A stretch of DNA of 64,000 bases from Gemmatimonadaceae bacterium (lineage in GTDB: Bacteria; Gemmatimonadota; Gemmatimonadetes; Gemmatimonadales; Gemmatimonadaceae), in the NCBI GenBank assembly GCA_025929535.1, contig JAICLZ010000011.1:1-64000 (forward strand), written 5' to 3'. Positions 27,765 to 35,763 of the stretch are shown here, piece by piece; position 1 is the first letter of the stretch; every line of letters starts with the position of its first letter. Made by a program: the position numbers and the translations under genes. The notes below the pieces were generated by a model. That model searched no databases. It was not told the DNA's origin and saw only the letters and a list, made by a program, of their open reading frames with translations.

Positions 27765-29402
27765 ATGAGTGAGGACGGAGTGTTCGACGACGGCGTGATC
27801 GAGCTGGCGACGGCATCCTCGATCGCCGAGGACGGACTCGCGTGCGGGGCGCTGGTGGCGGAGTGCGCGATGAATCGCGTCGCGTGGCTGATCGACAACG
27901 CCGAGGCGTATGGACCGCTGCTCGAGTCTCTGCGCGGCGCGCGGCGCTCCGTTCACATCGCGCAGCTCGCGTTCGATGCCGATTGCGCGGCGTACTCTCA
28001 CGATTCGCCAACCGGCGCTCCGCCACGCGACGCCGTGATCGCGGAAACGCTCGTGGAGCTGGCAACGGGTCGCGCGCCCGAGATCCGGATCCTGCTCAAC
28101 GCCACGTGGATTCTCGACACCGCGCGCCCGCTCCGCAAATACTTCACGTCGCGCGGGATCTCCACGGACAGGATCGAGGTGCGCGGGATGGCGCGCTTTC
28201 CTCACTTCATGCACGCGAAGCTGGTGATCGTCGACGGCGAGGAGGTTTTTCTCCTGGGGTCTCCGTTCGTCAATTCCTATTGGGACGACGGCAGCCACGT
28301 CCCGTTCGAGGCGCGCCGTCCGCTGCGGGAGCTCGGGGGACGTCCGCTACACGATGTGTCGATGCGCTTGCGCGGACCGGTCGTGAGCGTGCTCGAGGCG
28401 GTGTTCGCGAATCTCTGGCGCGCGTGCGGCGAGACAGAAGCCGGAGTGCGGCGCCCGGAATCGATCGCGCCAGCGGCATCCGCGCCTCGCCGCACGCCGG
28501 GCATGCGCGTGGTGTGCGACGCGCCCGACGGCATTCTCCCCGCGTCCCGGAACGGGTCGATGCACATGCTGGGCGAGCTGCTCGCGGGGATCGCGCGCGC
28601 ACGATTTTTCATCTACATCGAGCATCAGTATCTGACGTCGCGCCCGATCGTCGCCGCGCTCGTGGAGGCGCTGCATCACGCGCCGGCGCTCGAGATCATC
28701 ATCGTGCTCAACCAGAACCCCGATCTCACCGCGTATCGTGCGTGGCAAAACGCGCAGCTCGAGGAGCGCGCGCTCCTCCATCATCCGCGCGTGGGCGTGT
28801 TCACGCTGTGGAGCACCGCGGCACATCCCGGGAGAGACCGTGCAACGCGCATCAGTCAGCTGTTCATTCACAGCAAGGTGATCGTCATCGATGATGCGTG
28901 GGCGGCTTGCGGCACGTCGAATCTGGACGGGGTTTCGATGGGCAACTACGGCGCGGACTTCGCGGGCGCATTGGGCCAGCGCGTGTTTCGCGGCGTGAGA
29001 AACGTCGAGGTGAACGTCATCATCGATGCCGATGAGGCCGAGAGCTCCGACGCGGAGTCGATCGTCACGCTTCGCGAGCGGTTGTGGAGCGAGCACCTCG
29101 GAGTCCCCGCGGAGGCGCTCGATGCGGGCGCACGCGGCGGATGGTTGGCCATGTGGCGGGAGGCCGCTCGCGCGAATGCGCGCACGCTCTCCTCGAGCAG
29201 CGGGCAGGAGCTGGAACGCACGCATCCCGCGCCGGCGCCGCACATGGTCGGTCGGCTGTTGCCGTACAGCGATCGGGCGTTTCCGCGGCAGCAGCTCGCG
29301 GACGTCGGCGTCGACATCGATCCCGAGCGGCTCGAGCTCTGCTACGACCCCACGTGGCTGAGCGTGCATCTGAGCCCGCACTGGATCCGCAACATCTTCT
29401 AG
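27765..29402 (+). CDS. Phospholipase D / cardiolipin synthase-like protein
   Basis: 545 residues from ATG 27765. It has two HKD motifs: H-A-K-L-V-I-V-D (His150, Lys152) followed by G-S-x-F-V-N, and H-S-K-V-I-V-I-D (His369, Lys371) followed by G-T-S-N-L-D. This duplicated layout is the PLD superfamily active site, which transfers or hydrolyses phosphatidyl groups through a phospho-His intermediate. There is no signal peptide and no N-terminal membrane helix, unlike typical bacterial cardiolipin synthases, so a soluble or peripheral enzyme is likely. Substrate unknown. The gene is monocistronic and convergent with the beta carbonic anhydrase gene. Confidence 0.85.
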   Translation: MSEDGVFDDGVIELATASSIAEDGLACGALVAECAMNRVAWLIDNAEAYGPLLESLRGARRSVHIAQLAFDADCAAYSHDSPTGAPPRDAVIAETLVELATGRAPEIRILLNATWILDTARPLRKYFTSRGISTDRIEVRGMARFPHFMHAKLVIVDGEEVFLLGSPFVNSYWDDGSHVPFEARRPLRELGGRPLHDVSMRLRGPVVSVLEAVFANLWRACGETEAGVRRPESIAPAASAPRRTPGMRVVCDAPDGILPASRNGSMHMLGELLAGIARARFFIYIEHQYLTSRPIVAALVEALHHAPALEIIIVLNQNPDLTAYRAWQNAQLEERALLHHPRVGVFTLWSTAAHPGRDRATRISQLFIHSKVIVIDDAWAACGTSNLDGVSMGNYGADFAGALGQRVFRGVRNVEVNVIIDADEAESSDAESIVTLRERLWSEHLGVPAEALDAGARGGWLAMWREAARANARTLSSSSGQELERTHPAPAPHMVGRLLPYSDRAFPRQQLADVGVDIDPERLELCYDPTWLSVHLSPHWIRNIF

Positions 29403-29410
29403 CGGCCGCG

Positions 29411-29950
29411 CTACTCCGTGAGCTGGTAGAGCAGGTCGTCCTCCACGCGGTAGAGCAGCGGCACGATCTGGATGCGCGGATAGATCGCACGCAGGCGCTC
29501 CGCTTCCTTGAGCACGAACCCCACTTCGTCGCGGATGCCGAACTTGGGCGCCGAGTCAGCGAAGTGCTTCTCTGCGCGCGCCTGATCCCAGCCGGCGGCG
29601 TCCATGAGGCCCTGCACGAATCGCTCGCGGCTCTGGTCGAGCTTCGCCATGCCGCAGTCCGTGTGCGCGATGAGCACGATCATGCGTATGCCGCCGACCG
29701 CAATTGCATACGAGATGCGAAACTCGTTGTCGCGCATGTTCGCGCCGGCCGTTCGCAGCACGAACGCGAAGTCGTGCGGAATGCGAAGCGATTTGCGGCT
29801 GTCCATGCACATGCCGATGAGAAGCTGCGGCGCGGTGGTGGTGCCGATCGCGCGGCCGAGGTTGTGGTACTCCAGGAGGAGCTCGACGGGCGTTCCCCGG
29901 TACTGCGGGAGAATGTCGTCGCGATAGTTGACCGGGATGATTCGAGGCAT
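29411..29950 (-). CDS. Beta-class carbonic anhydrase family protein
   Basis: 179 residues from ATG 29950. The zinc site C-M-D-S-R (Cys48, Asp50, Arg52) and H-T-D-C-G (His96, Cys99) is intact, as in the short type of beta carbonic anhydrases. It interconverts CO2 and bicarbonate in the cytosol. The window thus carries both a gamma and a beta enzyme. It lies 17 bp downstream of the SnoaL-like gene on the same strand, so the two may be co-transcribed. Confidence 0.9.
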   Translation of the reverse strand: MPRIIPVNYRDDILPQYRGTPVELLLEYHNLGRAIGTTTAPQLLIGMCMDSRKSLRIPHDFAFVLRTAGANMRDNEFRISYAIAVGGIRMIVLIAHTDCGMAKLDQSRERFVQGLMDAAGWDQARAEKHFADSAPKFGIRDEVGFVLKEAERLRAIYPRIQIVPLLYRVEDDLLYQLTE

Positions 29951-29967
29951 CCGGCGAAGCTAACGGG

Positions 29968-30471
29968 CTACGGCACCGCGCGAGAAGTGGGACGACGCGA
30001 TTGTCGGCTTTCCCGGGACATCGTGAGCGATGCGCCGGACACGAGATGAATGATTTTCCAGCGGCCGCCCATCGAGTAGAGCCACGCCTCATCCGCCTCA
30101 CCGGTGCAGCGACGCGCGCGCACGCGAGCCCAGTGCCCGACGATGGCAATGGCCGTGTTCGGCATGCAGTAGCCGTGAGCGTCCGGCGATTCGTGCGGCT
30201 CGATCGCGGGTAGCATGAGAGAAGCCCAGACACGGTCGCCATCCGGCACCGCGAATCGCGCCGTCACCTTGGCGGGGTAGAAGTGGGTGACGATGGAGGT
30301 CCAGTTGCGGTCGTGGAGATCGCGGTAATAGCCGCGAAGCTCTTCGAGAATCAGGACCGTGGTCGCACTGTCGGCGTCGCTCGTGGGAACGATAGAGCGC
30401 AAGGCGTGCGGGTGCGAAGTCGATACGGCGGCGAGTGCGTACAGCGTGTGGACGTACCTCATGAGCCTCAT
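29968..30471 (-). CDS. SnoaL-like / NTF2-fold hypothetical protein
   Basis: 167 residues from ATG 30471. The core (about 40-145) shows the cone-like NTF2 pattern of the DUF4440/SnoaL group: a helical start (L-R-G-Y-Y-R-D-L), W-T-S-I-V-T-H-F-Y-P-A-K-V-T-A-R-F, and late strands ending W-L-Y-S-M-G-G-R-W-K-I-I-H. The fold serves many small-molecule enzymes and binding proteins, so no function is assigned. The ~97 bp to the divergent M20 peptidase start would hold both promoters. Confidence 0.65.
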   Translation of the reverse strand: MRLMRYVHTLYALAAVSTSHPHALRSIVPTSDADSATTVLILEELRGYYRDLHDRNWTSIVTHFYPAKVTARFAVPDGDRVWASLMLPAIEPHESPDAHGYCMPNTAIAIVGHWARVRARRCTGEADEAWLYSMGGRWKIIHLVSGASLTMSRESRQSRRPTSRAVP

Positions 30472-30568
30472 GCTCGTGAGCGTACTCGCGCGGGTGCGTG
30501 ATTCCTTCCCGAATCGTGCGCTCACATTCCGGTTGTGCGGGGCGCCGCGGGTTGCGCACATTGGTCCC

Positions 30569-31720
30569 ATGCAAATCGATCGAAGCTACCTCGAGCAGAC
30601 GCTGGCGGCGCTCGTTCGCATCAACTCGGTGAATCCGAAGTTCAGCGACGGGTCCACGGACGAGCACGCGATCGCTACGCACCTCGGCGGCGTGATGCGT
30701 GCGCTCGGCATGGAGGTCACGCTCCACGAGTCGGCGCCGCGGCGCACGAGCGTCGTGGGCCGGCTGCGCGGACGCGGCGACGGGCGCTCGCTCATGCTCT
30801 ACGGCCACATCGACACCGTCGGGATCGAGGAAATGCGCGCGCCGCTGAGCGCGCGCATCCGGAACGGTCGCATGCACGGGCGCGGCACCTACGACATGAA
30901 GGGCGGCGTTGCGGCGTGCATCGCGGCAGTGAAGGCGATCGTAAACTCGGGCGAGCGGCTGGCCGGCGACATCGTGGTGGTCGGAGCAGCGGATGAGGAG
31001 GTGGCGAGCACCGGCATGGCCGAGGTGTTGAAGCACGTGCGCACGGATGCCGCGATCGTCACCGAGTCCACGGAGCTCCAGCTCTGTCTCGCGCACAAGG
31101 GGTTTTGCTGGATGGAGGTTGAGGTGGAAGGGCGCGCGGCGCACGGCAGCCGCTTCGAGGAGGGGATCGACGCCAACATGGCGATGGGCCGCTTTCTCGG
31201 GCGCCTCGACACGCTCGAGCGCGATCTGCGCACGCGCGCACCACACGCGCTGGTCGGGCCGCCATCGCTGCACGCGGCCGTGATCCTCGGTGGCAGCGGC
31301 ACGAGCACGTACGCTGCGCACTGCCGTCTCGAGATCGAGCGTCGCACCATCCCCGGGGAAACCGAGGAGAGCGCCCTGGCGGAGATCCAGTCCATTCTGG
31401 ATGCGCTCGCAGGCAGCGACGCCACCTTTCGCGCACGCGTGCGGCCGCTGCTCTCGCGGGGATCGTTCGAGGCGCATCCCGACTCGAGCATCGTGCAGAT
31501 CGTGCAGGCGGCGGCAACGAGCGTGCTCGCTTCGCCGCCCAACATCATCGGCGAGCCGTACTGGATGGATGCTGCGCTTCTCGCGGATGCCGGAATCGAG
31601 ACCGTCGTGATCGGCCCGAGTGGTGCCGGTGCGCACGCAACGAAGGAGTGGGTCGATCTCGATTCCGTTCATAGCGTGGCGGAGATTCTCGCACGCTCGG
31701 CGCTGAATTTTTGCGGCTGA
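30569..31720 (+). CDS. M20 family metallopeptidase/deacylase (ArgE/DapE/ACY1 type)
   Basis: 383 residues from ATG 30569; the frame is open upstream, but that part is Arg/Cys-rich and unlike the family. Metal-site motifs are G-H-I-D-T-V, G-R-G-T-Y-D-M-K-G-G, A-D-E-E and T-E-S-T, with a C-terminal G-A-H-A-T-K-E-W. A central dimerisation domain (about 175-290) carries A-A-H-G. The family removes acyl groups or residues from small substrates such as N-acetylornithine or succinyl-diaminopimelate; the exact substrate cannot be read and no arginine or lysine genes are adjacent. Cytosolic, two-zinc enzyme. Confidence 0.87.
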   Translation: MQIDRSYLEQTLAALVRINSVNPKFSDGSTDEHAIATHLGGVMRALGMEVTLHESAPRRTSVVGRLRGRGDGRSLMLYGHIDTVGIEEMRAPLSARIRNGRMHGRGTYDMKGGVAACIAAVKAIVNSGERLAGDIVVVGAADEEVASTGMAEVLKHVRTDAAIVTESTELQLCLAHKGFCWMEVEVEGRAAHGSRFEEGIDANMAMGRFLGRLDTLERDLRTRAPHALVGPPSLHAAVILGGSGTSTYAAHCRLEIERRTIPGETEESALAEIQSILDALAGSDATFRARVRPLLSRGSFEAHPDSSIVQIVQAAATSVLASPPNIIGEPYWMDAALLADAGIETVVIGPSGAGAHATKEWVDLDSVHSVAEILARSALNFCG

Positions 31721-31743
31721 TCGTGAGCGCCCGATCGATGTGA

Positions 31744-31776
31744 ACAGGGGCAGCGAGTCGTTCTCGCCGCCCCTGT
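31744..31776. terminator. Bidirectional terminator-like hairpin
   Basis: ACAGGGGC (31744-31751) pairs with GCCCCTGT (31769-31776); inside, GCGAG pairs with CTCGC across one A/C mismatch, leaving a 5-base loop. It sits between the convergent M20 and DUF4142 genes and could end both transcripts. No long T-tract follows. Confidence 0.6.
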
Positions 31777-31805
31777 CCCGTTCGTGCCTCGTGCGTCTGC
31801 GCCTG

Positions 31806-32342
31806 TTACTGACCCATCCCGTCGAGCAGCCGCTGCGCCGCCAGCATGTGCGCCTGGAACGCCGGGCCGACCTTCACCTCGAGATCCTTGAGCTCCGCGT
31901 TCTGCGTGGCGGGGAGCAGCGTGCCGTTGATGGCATCGATCACTGCCTTGTGGTACGCCACCTCGTGCTCGAGGAACGCGCGGTCGAACGCCTTGCCGCT
32001 CGTGCTCTCGAGCGTCTTCATCGCCTGGGCGTGATCGGTCGCGAGCGCGAAATCCTTGGGCGGCGTCGGCGTCACGTGGAGCTTCTTCACGAGATCGCGT
32101 CCCTGCTGCCGAACGGCCTTGTGGTCGCGCGAGAACATGGCTCCCAGGTCGCGCACTTCCTTCGTGGATCCCTTTTTCACGGCGAGGTCGCTCGTCTCGA
32201 TGTCCCACGTATTCGCGGCGTCGAAGATCGCGGCAATGGTCGGATCGTCCACAGCGGCGCGGGTCACGCGCGCACTCGCCGCGGAAGGAGCGAGCGTCAG
32301 CACGCTCAGGGCGATTGCGCCAGCCAGATAAGTCACACGCAT
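31806..32342 (-). CDS. DUF4142 family exported protein
   Basis: 178 residues from ATG 32342, where a Sec signal peptide begins (M-R-V-T-Y-L-A-G...A-S-A). The mature part is all-alpha, with the ferritin-like DUF4142 pattern: an E-T-S-D-L-A helix, F-S-R-D-H-K-A-V, and a terminal A-F-L-E-H-E-V-A-Y-H-K helix. It is predicted periplasmic; members are often stress-associated but without a defined activity. Divergent from the SufR-like regulator across a 227 bp region. Confidence 0.85.
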   Translation of the reverse strand: MRVTYLAGAIALSVLTLAPSAASARVTRAAVDDPTIAAIFDAANTWDIETSDLAVKKGSTKEVRDLGAMFSRDHKAVRQQGRDLVKKLHVTPTPPKDFALATDHAQAMKTLESTSGKAFDRAFLEHEVAYHKAVIDAINGTLLPATQNAELKDLEVKVGPAFQAHMLAAQRLLDGMGQ

Positions 32343-32435
32343 GATCAAGCTCCGGAAGTCGGGTTCGTGAGGGGAAGCCGCCGCCATTCGGGGCGCGTCC
32401 TCGTGCCATGGAAGTAGCCGCCATGCGCGCAATTT

Positions 32436-32477
32436 GTCAAGGTTTTTCTTGACTTATTCCCGACCGACCGGTAAACT
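32436..32477 (+). promoter_or_regulatory. Promoter with overlapping palindrome for the SufR-like regulator
   Basis: TTGACT (32449-32454), 17 bp, TAAACT (32472-32477) forms a good sigma70-type promoter ~90 bp before the regulator start. A perfect inverted repeat GTCAAG-N6-CTTGAC (32436-32453) covers its -35 element. The core CAAG-N6-CTTG has the same arm length and spacing as the CAAC-N6-GTTG site known for SufR. Autorepression is the simplest reading. Confidence 0.65.
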
Positions 32478-32569
32478 GAGATCGCGGCGCCCTGCCGGCG
32501 CATGAAGCATCCGTCCAGCAAACGTTGCATCTTTGCCCCAGCGGCATCCGCGACGCACAGGGGGATCTC

Positions 32570-33199
32570 ATGAGCGTGTGGGAACGTGAGCACGGCGGCA
32601 CGACACGTGGGCAGATCGTGACGCTGCTTCGAGCAGGGAATCGCAGTGTGGAGGAGCTCGCCGAGGCGCTCGGCCTCACGGACAACGCGGTCCGAGCCCA
32701 TCTCACGGTTCTGCAGCGCGAGCAGATCGTCGAATCCGTGGGCGTGCGTCGGGAGGGCAGTGTGGGAAAGCCCGCCGCCATCTACGCCATCGCACCCGGC
32801 GCACAGCCACTGTTTTCGCGAGCGTACTCCCCGCTGCTCTCAGCGCTGCTGGCGGAGCTGCGAGCGCATGCGGCGCCGAGCGCGATGCGAAAGCTGTTGA
32901 AGCGCGTGGGAAAGCGGATGCTGCCTCGCGCGCGCGCGACCGGCGCCCTCGAGGCGCGCGCGCAGGCCGCATCGAATCTCCTCAACGAGCTTGGCGGATC
33001 CACCCACGTCGAGCGCGACGCGAATGCGTACCTCATTTGCGGCCATGGGTGCCCGCTGTCGGAGGCGGTCGTTGCGTGTCCCGAGGTCTGTGGCGCGGTG
33101 GAGCAGATGCTGACCGACCTCACCGGAGCGCGCGTTTCCGAGTCGTGCGATCGCAGCGGGCCTCCGAATTGCCTCTTTCGGGTGTCGACGCCGGGATAG
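32570..33199 (+). CDS. SufR/COG2345-type transcriptional regulator, probable Fe-S sensor
   Basis: 209 residues from ATG 32570. The N-terminal winged helix (about 10-75, V-E-E-L-A-E-A-L-G-L-T-D-N-A-V-R-A-H-L) is an ArsR/DeoR-like DNA-binding domain. The C-terminus contains six cysteines: Cys157, Cys161, Cys170, Cys174, Cys193 and Cys201. Cys161-x12-Cys174 matches the first pair of the SufR Fe-S ligand pattern, but the later spacings (x18, x7) differ from the classical x13 and x14. It should bind DNA as a dimer and respond to iron-sulfur or redox state. No suf operon is adjacent; the next gene is a quinoprotein 31 bp downstream. Confidence 0.8.
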   Translation: MSVWEREHGGTTRGQIVTLLRAGNRSVEELAEALGLTDNAVRAHLTVLQREQIVESVGVRREGSVGKPAAIYAIAPGAQPLFSRAYSPLLSALLAELRAHAAPSAMRKLLKRVGKRMLPRARATGALEARAQAASNLLNELGGSTHVERDANAYLICGHGCPLSEAVVACPEVCGAVEQMLTDLTGARVSESCDRSGPPNCLFRVSTPG

Positions 33200-33230
33200 C
33201 TCGCGGCGCGTGCAAGTCGAAGAGGTGGCA

Positions 33231-34970
33231 ATGGACAGGGATAGGCATGGCAAGGCGGCGCGCGCGCGAACGCACGTGCGCAGATGCGTCTCGCTGTTCG
33301 CGCTCGCGACGCTCGCCGCGTGCTCGCAGCTCGTGTTCCTGAAGCCGGCCTCCGTGCCGCGCAAGAAAGGCTCGAGCGCCACGGTGCGCGGCCCGGCGTT
33401 CGCATCGGAGAGCGTGGCCGGTGCGCGAGTGAGCGCGGACGGCGATTGGCCCATGTACAACCGCAGCTACGATGGCACGCGCTTCTCGCCCCTCGCGCAG
33501 ATCGATGCGGGCAACGTTTCCTCGCTGGTACACGCGTGCACGTTTCCGCTGGGCGCCACCACCAACATGCAGTCGGGACTCGTCGCCGTGAACGGCACGC
33601 TCTACTTCACGACCGCCACGAGCACCTACGCCATCGATGCGACGACGTGCGCGCTGCGGTGGCGGCACGACTACGACTACGATCCGAAGCCGCCCTTCGA
33701 TCCCAACAAGGTGAATCGCGGCGTCGCCTACCTCGCGGGCCCCGATCGCGCCCGACTCTTTCGCGGAGCGAACGATGGGCGCGTGATGGCGCTCGATCCC
33801 GCTACCGGCGAGGAGCTGTGGAGCGCCGTCGCGGGCGATCCCTCCAGGGGTGAGACCTTCCCGGCCGCGCCGATCGCGTGGAACGGGATGGTGTTCATGG
33901 GCAACGCCGGCGGCGACAACTTCGCGGTGAAGGGCCGCCTGATGGCCTTCAACGCGAAGACGGGCGGGCGCGTGTGGAGCTTCGATCTCGTGCCGGAAGA
34001 CGGCAACGCGGCGCAGACGTGGCCCGAGGGCACGGAGCGCTTTCCGAAGGTGGGTGGCGCGTCGTGGACATCGTACGCGCTCGACACCTCCACGGCCGTC
34101 GTCTACACGCCAACCGGAAATGCGGCGCCGGACTTCATCGCGCAGGTGCGCCCCGGGCGCAATCTCTACTCGTATTCCGTGGTGGGGCTCGACGCACGAC
34201 TCGGGACGCTCGACACCTTCTACCAGCTGCTCGAGCGGGATTACCACGACTGGGACATTGCGGCTGCACCATCCCTGCTCACCACCGCCGCCGGTCATCA
34301 TCTCATGGTCGCGGCCGGAAAGGATGGCCACGTGTATGGCACCGATCGCGCGACCGGCCGCCGCATCTACTCGACCGTCGTCTCCACCATCGAGAACATC
34401 GATGCTCCGCTCACCGGCAAGGGCGCGCGCTTCTGTCCCGGCGTGAACGGCGGCGTCGAGTGGAATGGGCCGTCGTACTCGCCGCGCACGAATCTGCTCT
34501 ACGTCGGCTCGATCGACTGGTGCACCACACTCGCCACCTATTCGGCCGATCAGCCCGGGAAGCTCAAGGGAAAGGAAGCGCTTCCCTGGACCGGCTCGAA
34601 CAAGCTGCGCGCGCCCTTCGGCGCGAACGATTCCACCCGGCGGGGATGGCTCACCGCAATCGATGCGGACAAGGGAAGCATCAAGTGGCGCTACGCATCA
34701 CCCACGCCGGTCATCGCCGGCGTCACGGCGACTGCGGGCGACGTGGTCTTCACCGGTGATCTCAACGGGCGGATCCTCGCCTTCGACGCGCGGGATGGCC
34801 GCCAGCTGTGGAGCTACTCCGCGGGCGCCCCGATCGGTGGCGGAGTCATCACCTACCAGGTAGGTGGTAGGGAGTATCTCGCCGTGGCTGCCGGCCTCAA
34901 TTCGCCGATAGGCTGGAAACTCGAGAGCCCGCCGGCCACGGTGCTGATCTTTGCGCTCCCGCCGCGCTGA
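33231..34970 (+). CDS. PQQ-type quinoprotein, beta-propeller lipoprotein
   Basis: 579 residues from ATG 33231, preceded by GAGGTGG; a GTG at 33210 is an alternative. A lipoprotein signal ends in L-A-A-C. The body shows the eight-bladed propeller of PQQ alcohol/glucose dehydrogenases: D-W-P-M-Y-N-R-S-Y-D-G-T-R-F-S-P-L, repeated tryptophan-docking units (A-T-G-E-E-L-W-S, K-T-G-G-R-V-W-S-F, R-D-G-R-Q-L-W-S-Y) and N-G-G-V-E-W-N-G. It should act in the periplasm, oxidising a small alcohol or sugar if PQQ is bound. No cytochrome c domain or pqq biosynthesis genes are present, so the electron acceptor and cofactor status are open. Confidence 0.82.
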   Translation: MDRDRHGKAARARTHVRRCVSLFALATLAACSQLVFLKPASVPRKKGSSATVRGPAFASESVAGARVSADGDWPMYNRSYDGTRFSPLAQIDAGNVSSLVHACTFPLGATTNMQSGLVAVNGTLYFTTATSTYAIDATTCALRWRHDYDYDPKPPFDPNKVNRGVAYLAGPDRARLFRGANDGRVMALDPATGEELWSAVAGDPSRGETFPAAPIAWNGMVFMGNAGGDNFAVKGRLMAFNAKTGGRVWSFDLVPEDGNAAQTWPEGTERFPKVGGASWTSYALDTSTAVVYTPTGNAAPDFIAQVRPGRNLYSYSVVGLDARLGTLDTFYQLLERDYHDWDIAAAPSLLTTAAGHHLMVAAGKDGHVYGTDRATGRRIYSTVVSTIENIDAPLTGKGARFCPGVNGGVEWNGPSYSPRTNLLYVGSIDWCTTLATYSADQPGKLKGKEALPWTGSNKLRAPFGANDSTRRGWLTAIDADKGSIKWRYASPTPVIAGVTATAGDVVFTGDLNGRILAFDARDGRQLWSYSAGAPIGGGVITYQVGGREYLAVAAGLNSPIGWKLESPPATVLIFALPPR

Positions 34971-34981
34971 TCACACCGTGG

Positions 34982-35326
34982 TCACGTGGGGAGCGCAGGA
35001 CGGTGGAGCACGACTCTCACTCGCTCGCGCGTGATGAGCCCACCGCCCACCATCGTCTCGAGCTCGGGAAGCACCGCGTCGATGTTCGTCGCGCTCTCCA
35101 CACATTCGACGACGATCGGCATGTCGAGCGAGAGCACATCGAAGCGGTCCGTGTGGAGCTTCGAGCTCGCGCCGAACCCCATGATGCCACGGAGCACCGT
35201 CGCGCCCGCGAAGTGATGCTTGCGAAGCAGGTCGACGATGCCGTGATAGAGTGGCTTCCCGTTGTGCTTGTCCCGCTCGCCAATGAAGATGCGCAACAGA
35301 TCGCGCTCGCCTTCCATGTAGTCCAT
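34982..35326 (-). CDS. DUF190 family protein (crcB-associated)
   Basis: 114 residues from ATG 35326, fixed by a GGAGG 5 bp upstream. The PII-like fold pattern is visible: L-L-R-I-F-I-G-E, L-Y-H-G-I-V-D-L-L-R-K, G-A-T-V-L-R-G-I-M-G-F-G and L-P-I/M-P-I-V-V-E. DUF190 genes are commonly found next to crcB, as here (11 bp downstream), and are thought to modulate or support fluoride export, though the mechanism is not established. Last gene of the minus-strand operon; convergent with the quinoprotein gene. Confidence 0.88.
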   Translation of the reverse strand: MDYMEGERDLLRIFIGERDKHNGKPLYHGIVDLLRKHHFAGATVLRGIMGFGASSKLHTDRFDVLSLDMPIVVECVESATNIDAVLPELETMVGGGLITRERVRVVLHRPALPT

Positions 35327-35337
35327 GATCCCTCCTC

Positions 35338-35739
35338 TCAGAACCGCTGACGAAAGGCAAGCAGCTCGCGCGCGAGCACGAATCCGGCGAACGTGGCGAG
35401 AAGCGCCAGCGCGACGCTGCCCAGCGAATACACCGCCGCGCGGCCGATCTCGCCATCCTCGAGCAACACCATCGTCTCGTAGCTGTACGACGAGAACGTG
35501 GTGTAGCCGCCGCAGAATCCCACCGTCAGCATCGCGCGCAGCTCCAGCGAGATCGCGGGCGTGGCCAGGGCGTACCTCAGCAGAAAGCCGAGCAGCAGGC
35601 TTCCCGTGATGTTGATCGCGAGCGTTCCCCACGGAAACGTCGAGCCCAGGCGCTGCTGTATCGCCGCCGCGAGATAGAACCGGGACACGCCGCCCGCGGC
35701 GGCCCCCACTGCGATCGCCCAGAATAATTTCACGTCCAC
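35338..35739 (-). CDS. crcB: Fluoride efflux channel CrcB/Fluc
   Basis: 133 residues with four hydrophobic helices, the usual Fluc size. Signature G-T-L-A-I-N-I-T-G-S in helix 2 and G-F-C-G-G-Y-T-T-F-S-S-Y-S in helix 3 are present, lining the dual-topology fluoride pore. GTG 35739 is used; GTG 35733 is an equally good start because GAGGTG lies just ahead of it. It sits 24 bp after the ornithine cyclodeaminase homologue, so there is no room for a fluoride riboswitch directly upstream. Confidence 0.93.
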   Translation of the reverse strand: MDVKLFWAIAVGAAAGGVSRFYLAAAIQQRLGSTFPWGTLAINITGSLLLGFLLRYALATPAISLELRAMLTVGFCGGYTTFSSYSYETMVLLEDGEIGRAAVYSLGSVALALLATFAGFVLARELLAFRQRF

Positions 35740-35763
35740 CTCATCGTCCGGGACAGTTGCGAG

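Noticed and set aside
35740-35763. Fluoride riboswitch before crcB
   Set aside because: Only 24 bp separate it from the preceding gene, too short for the aptamer.
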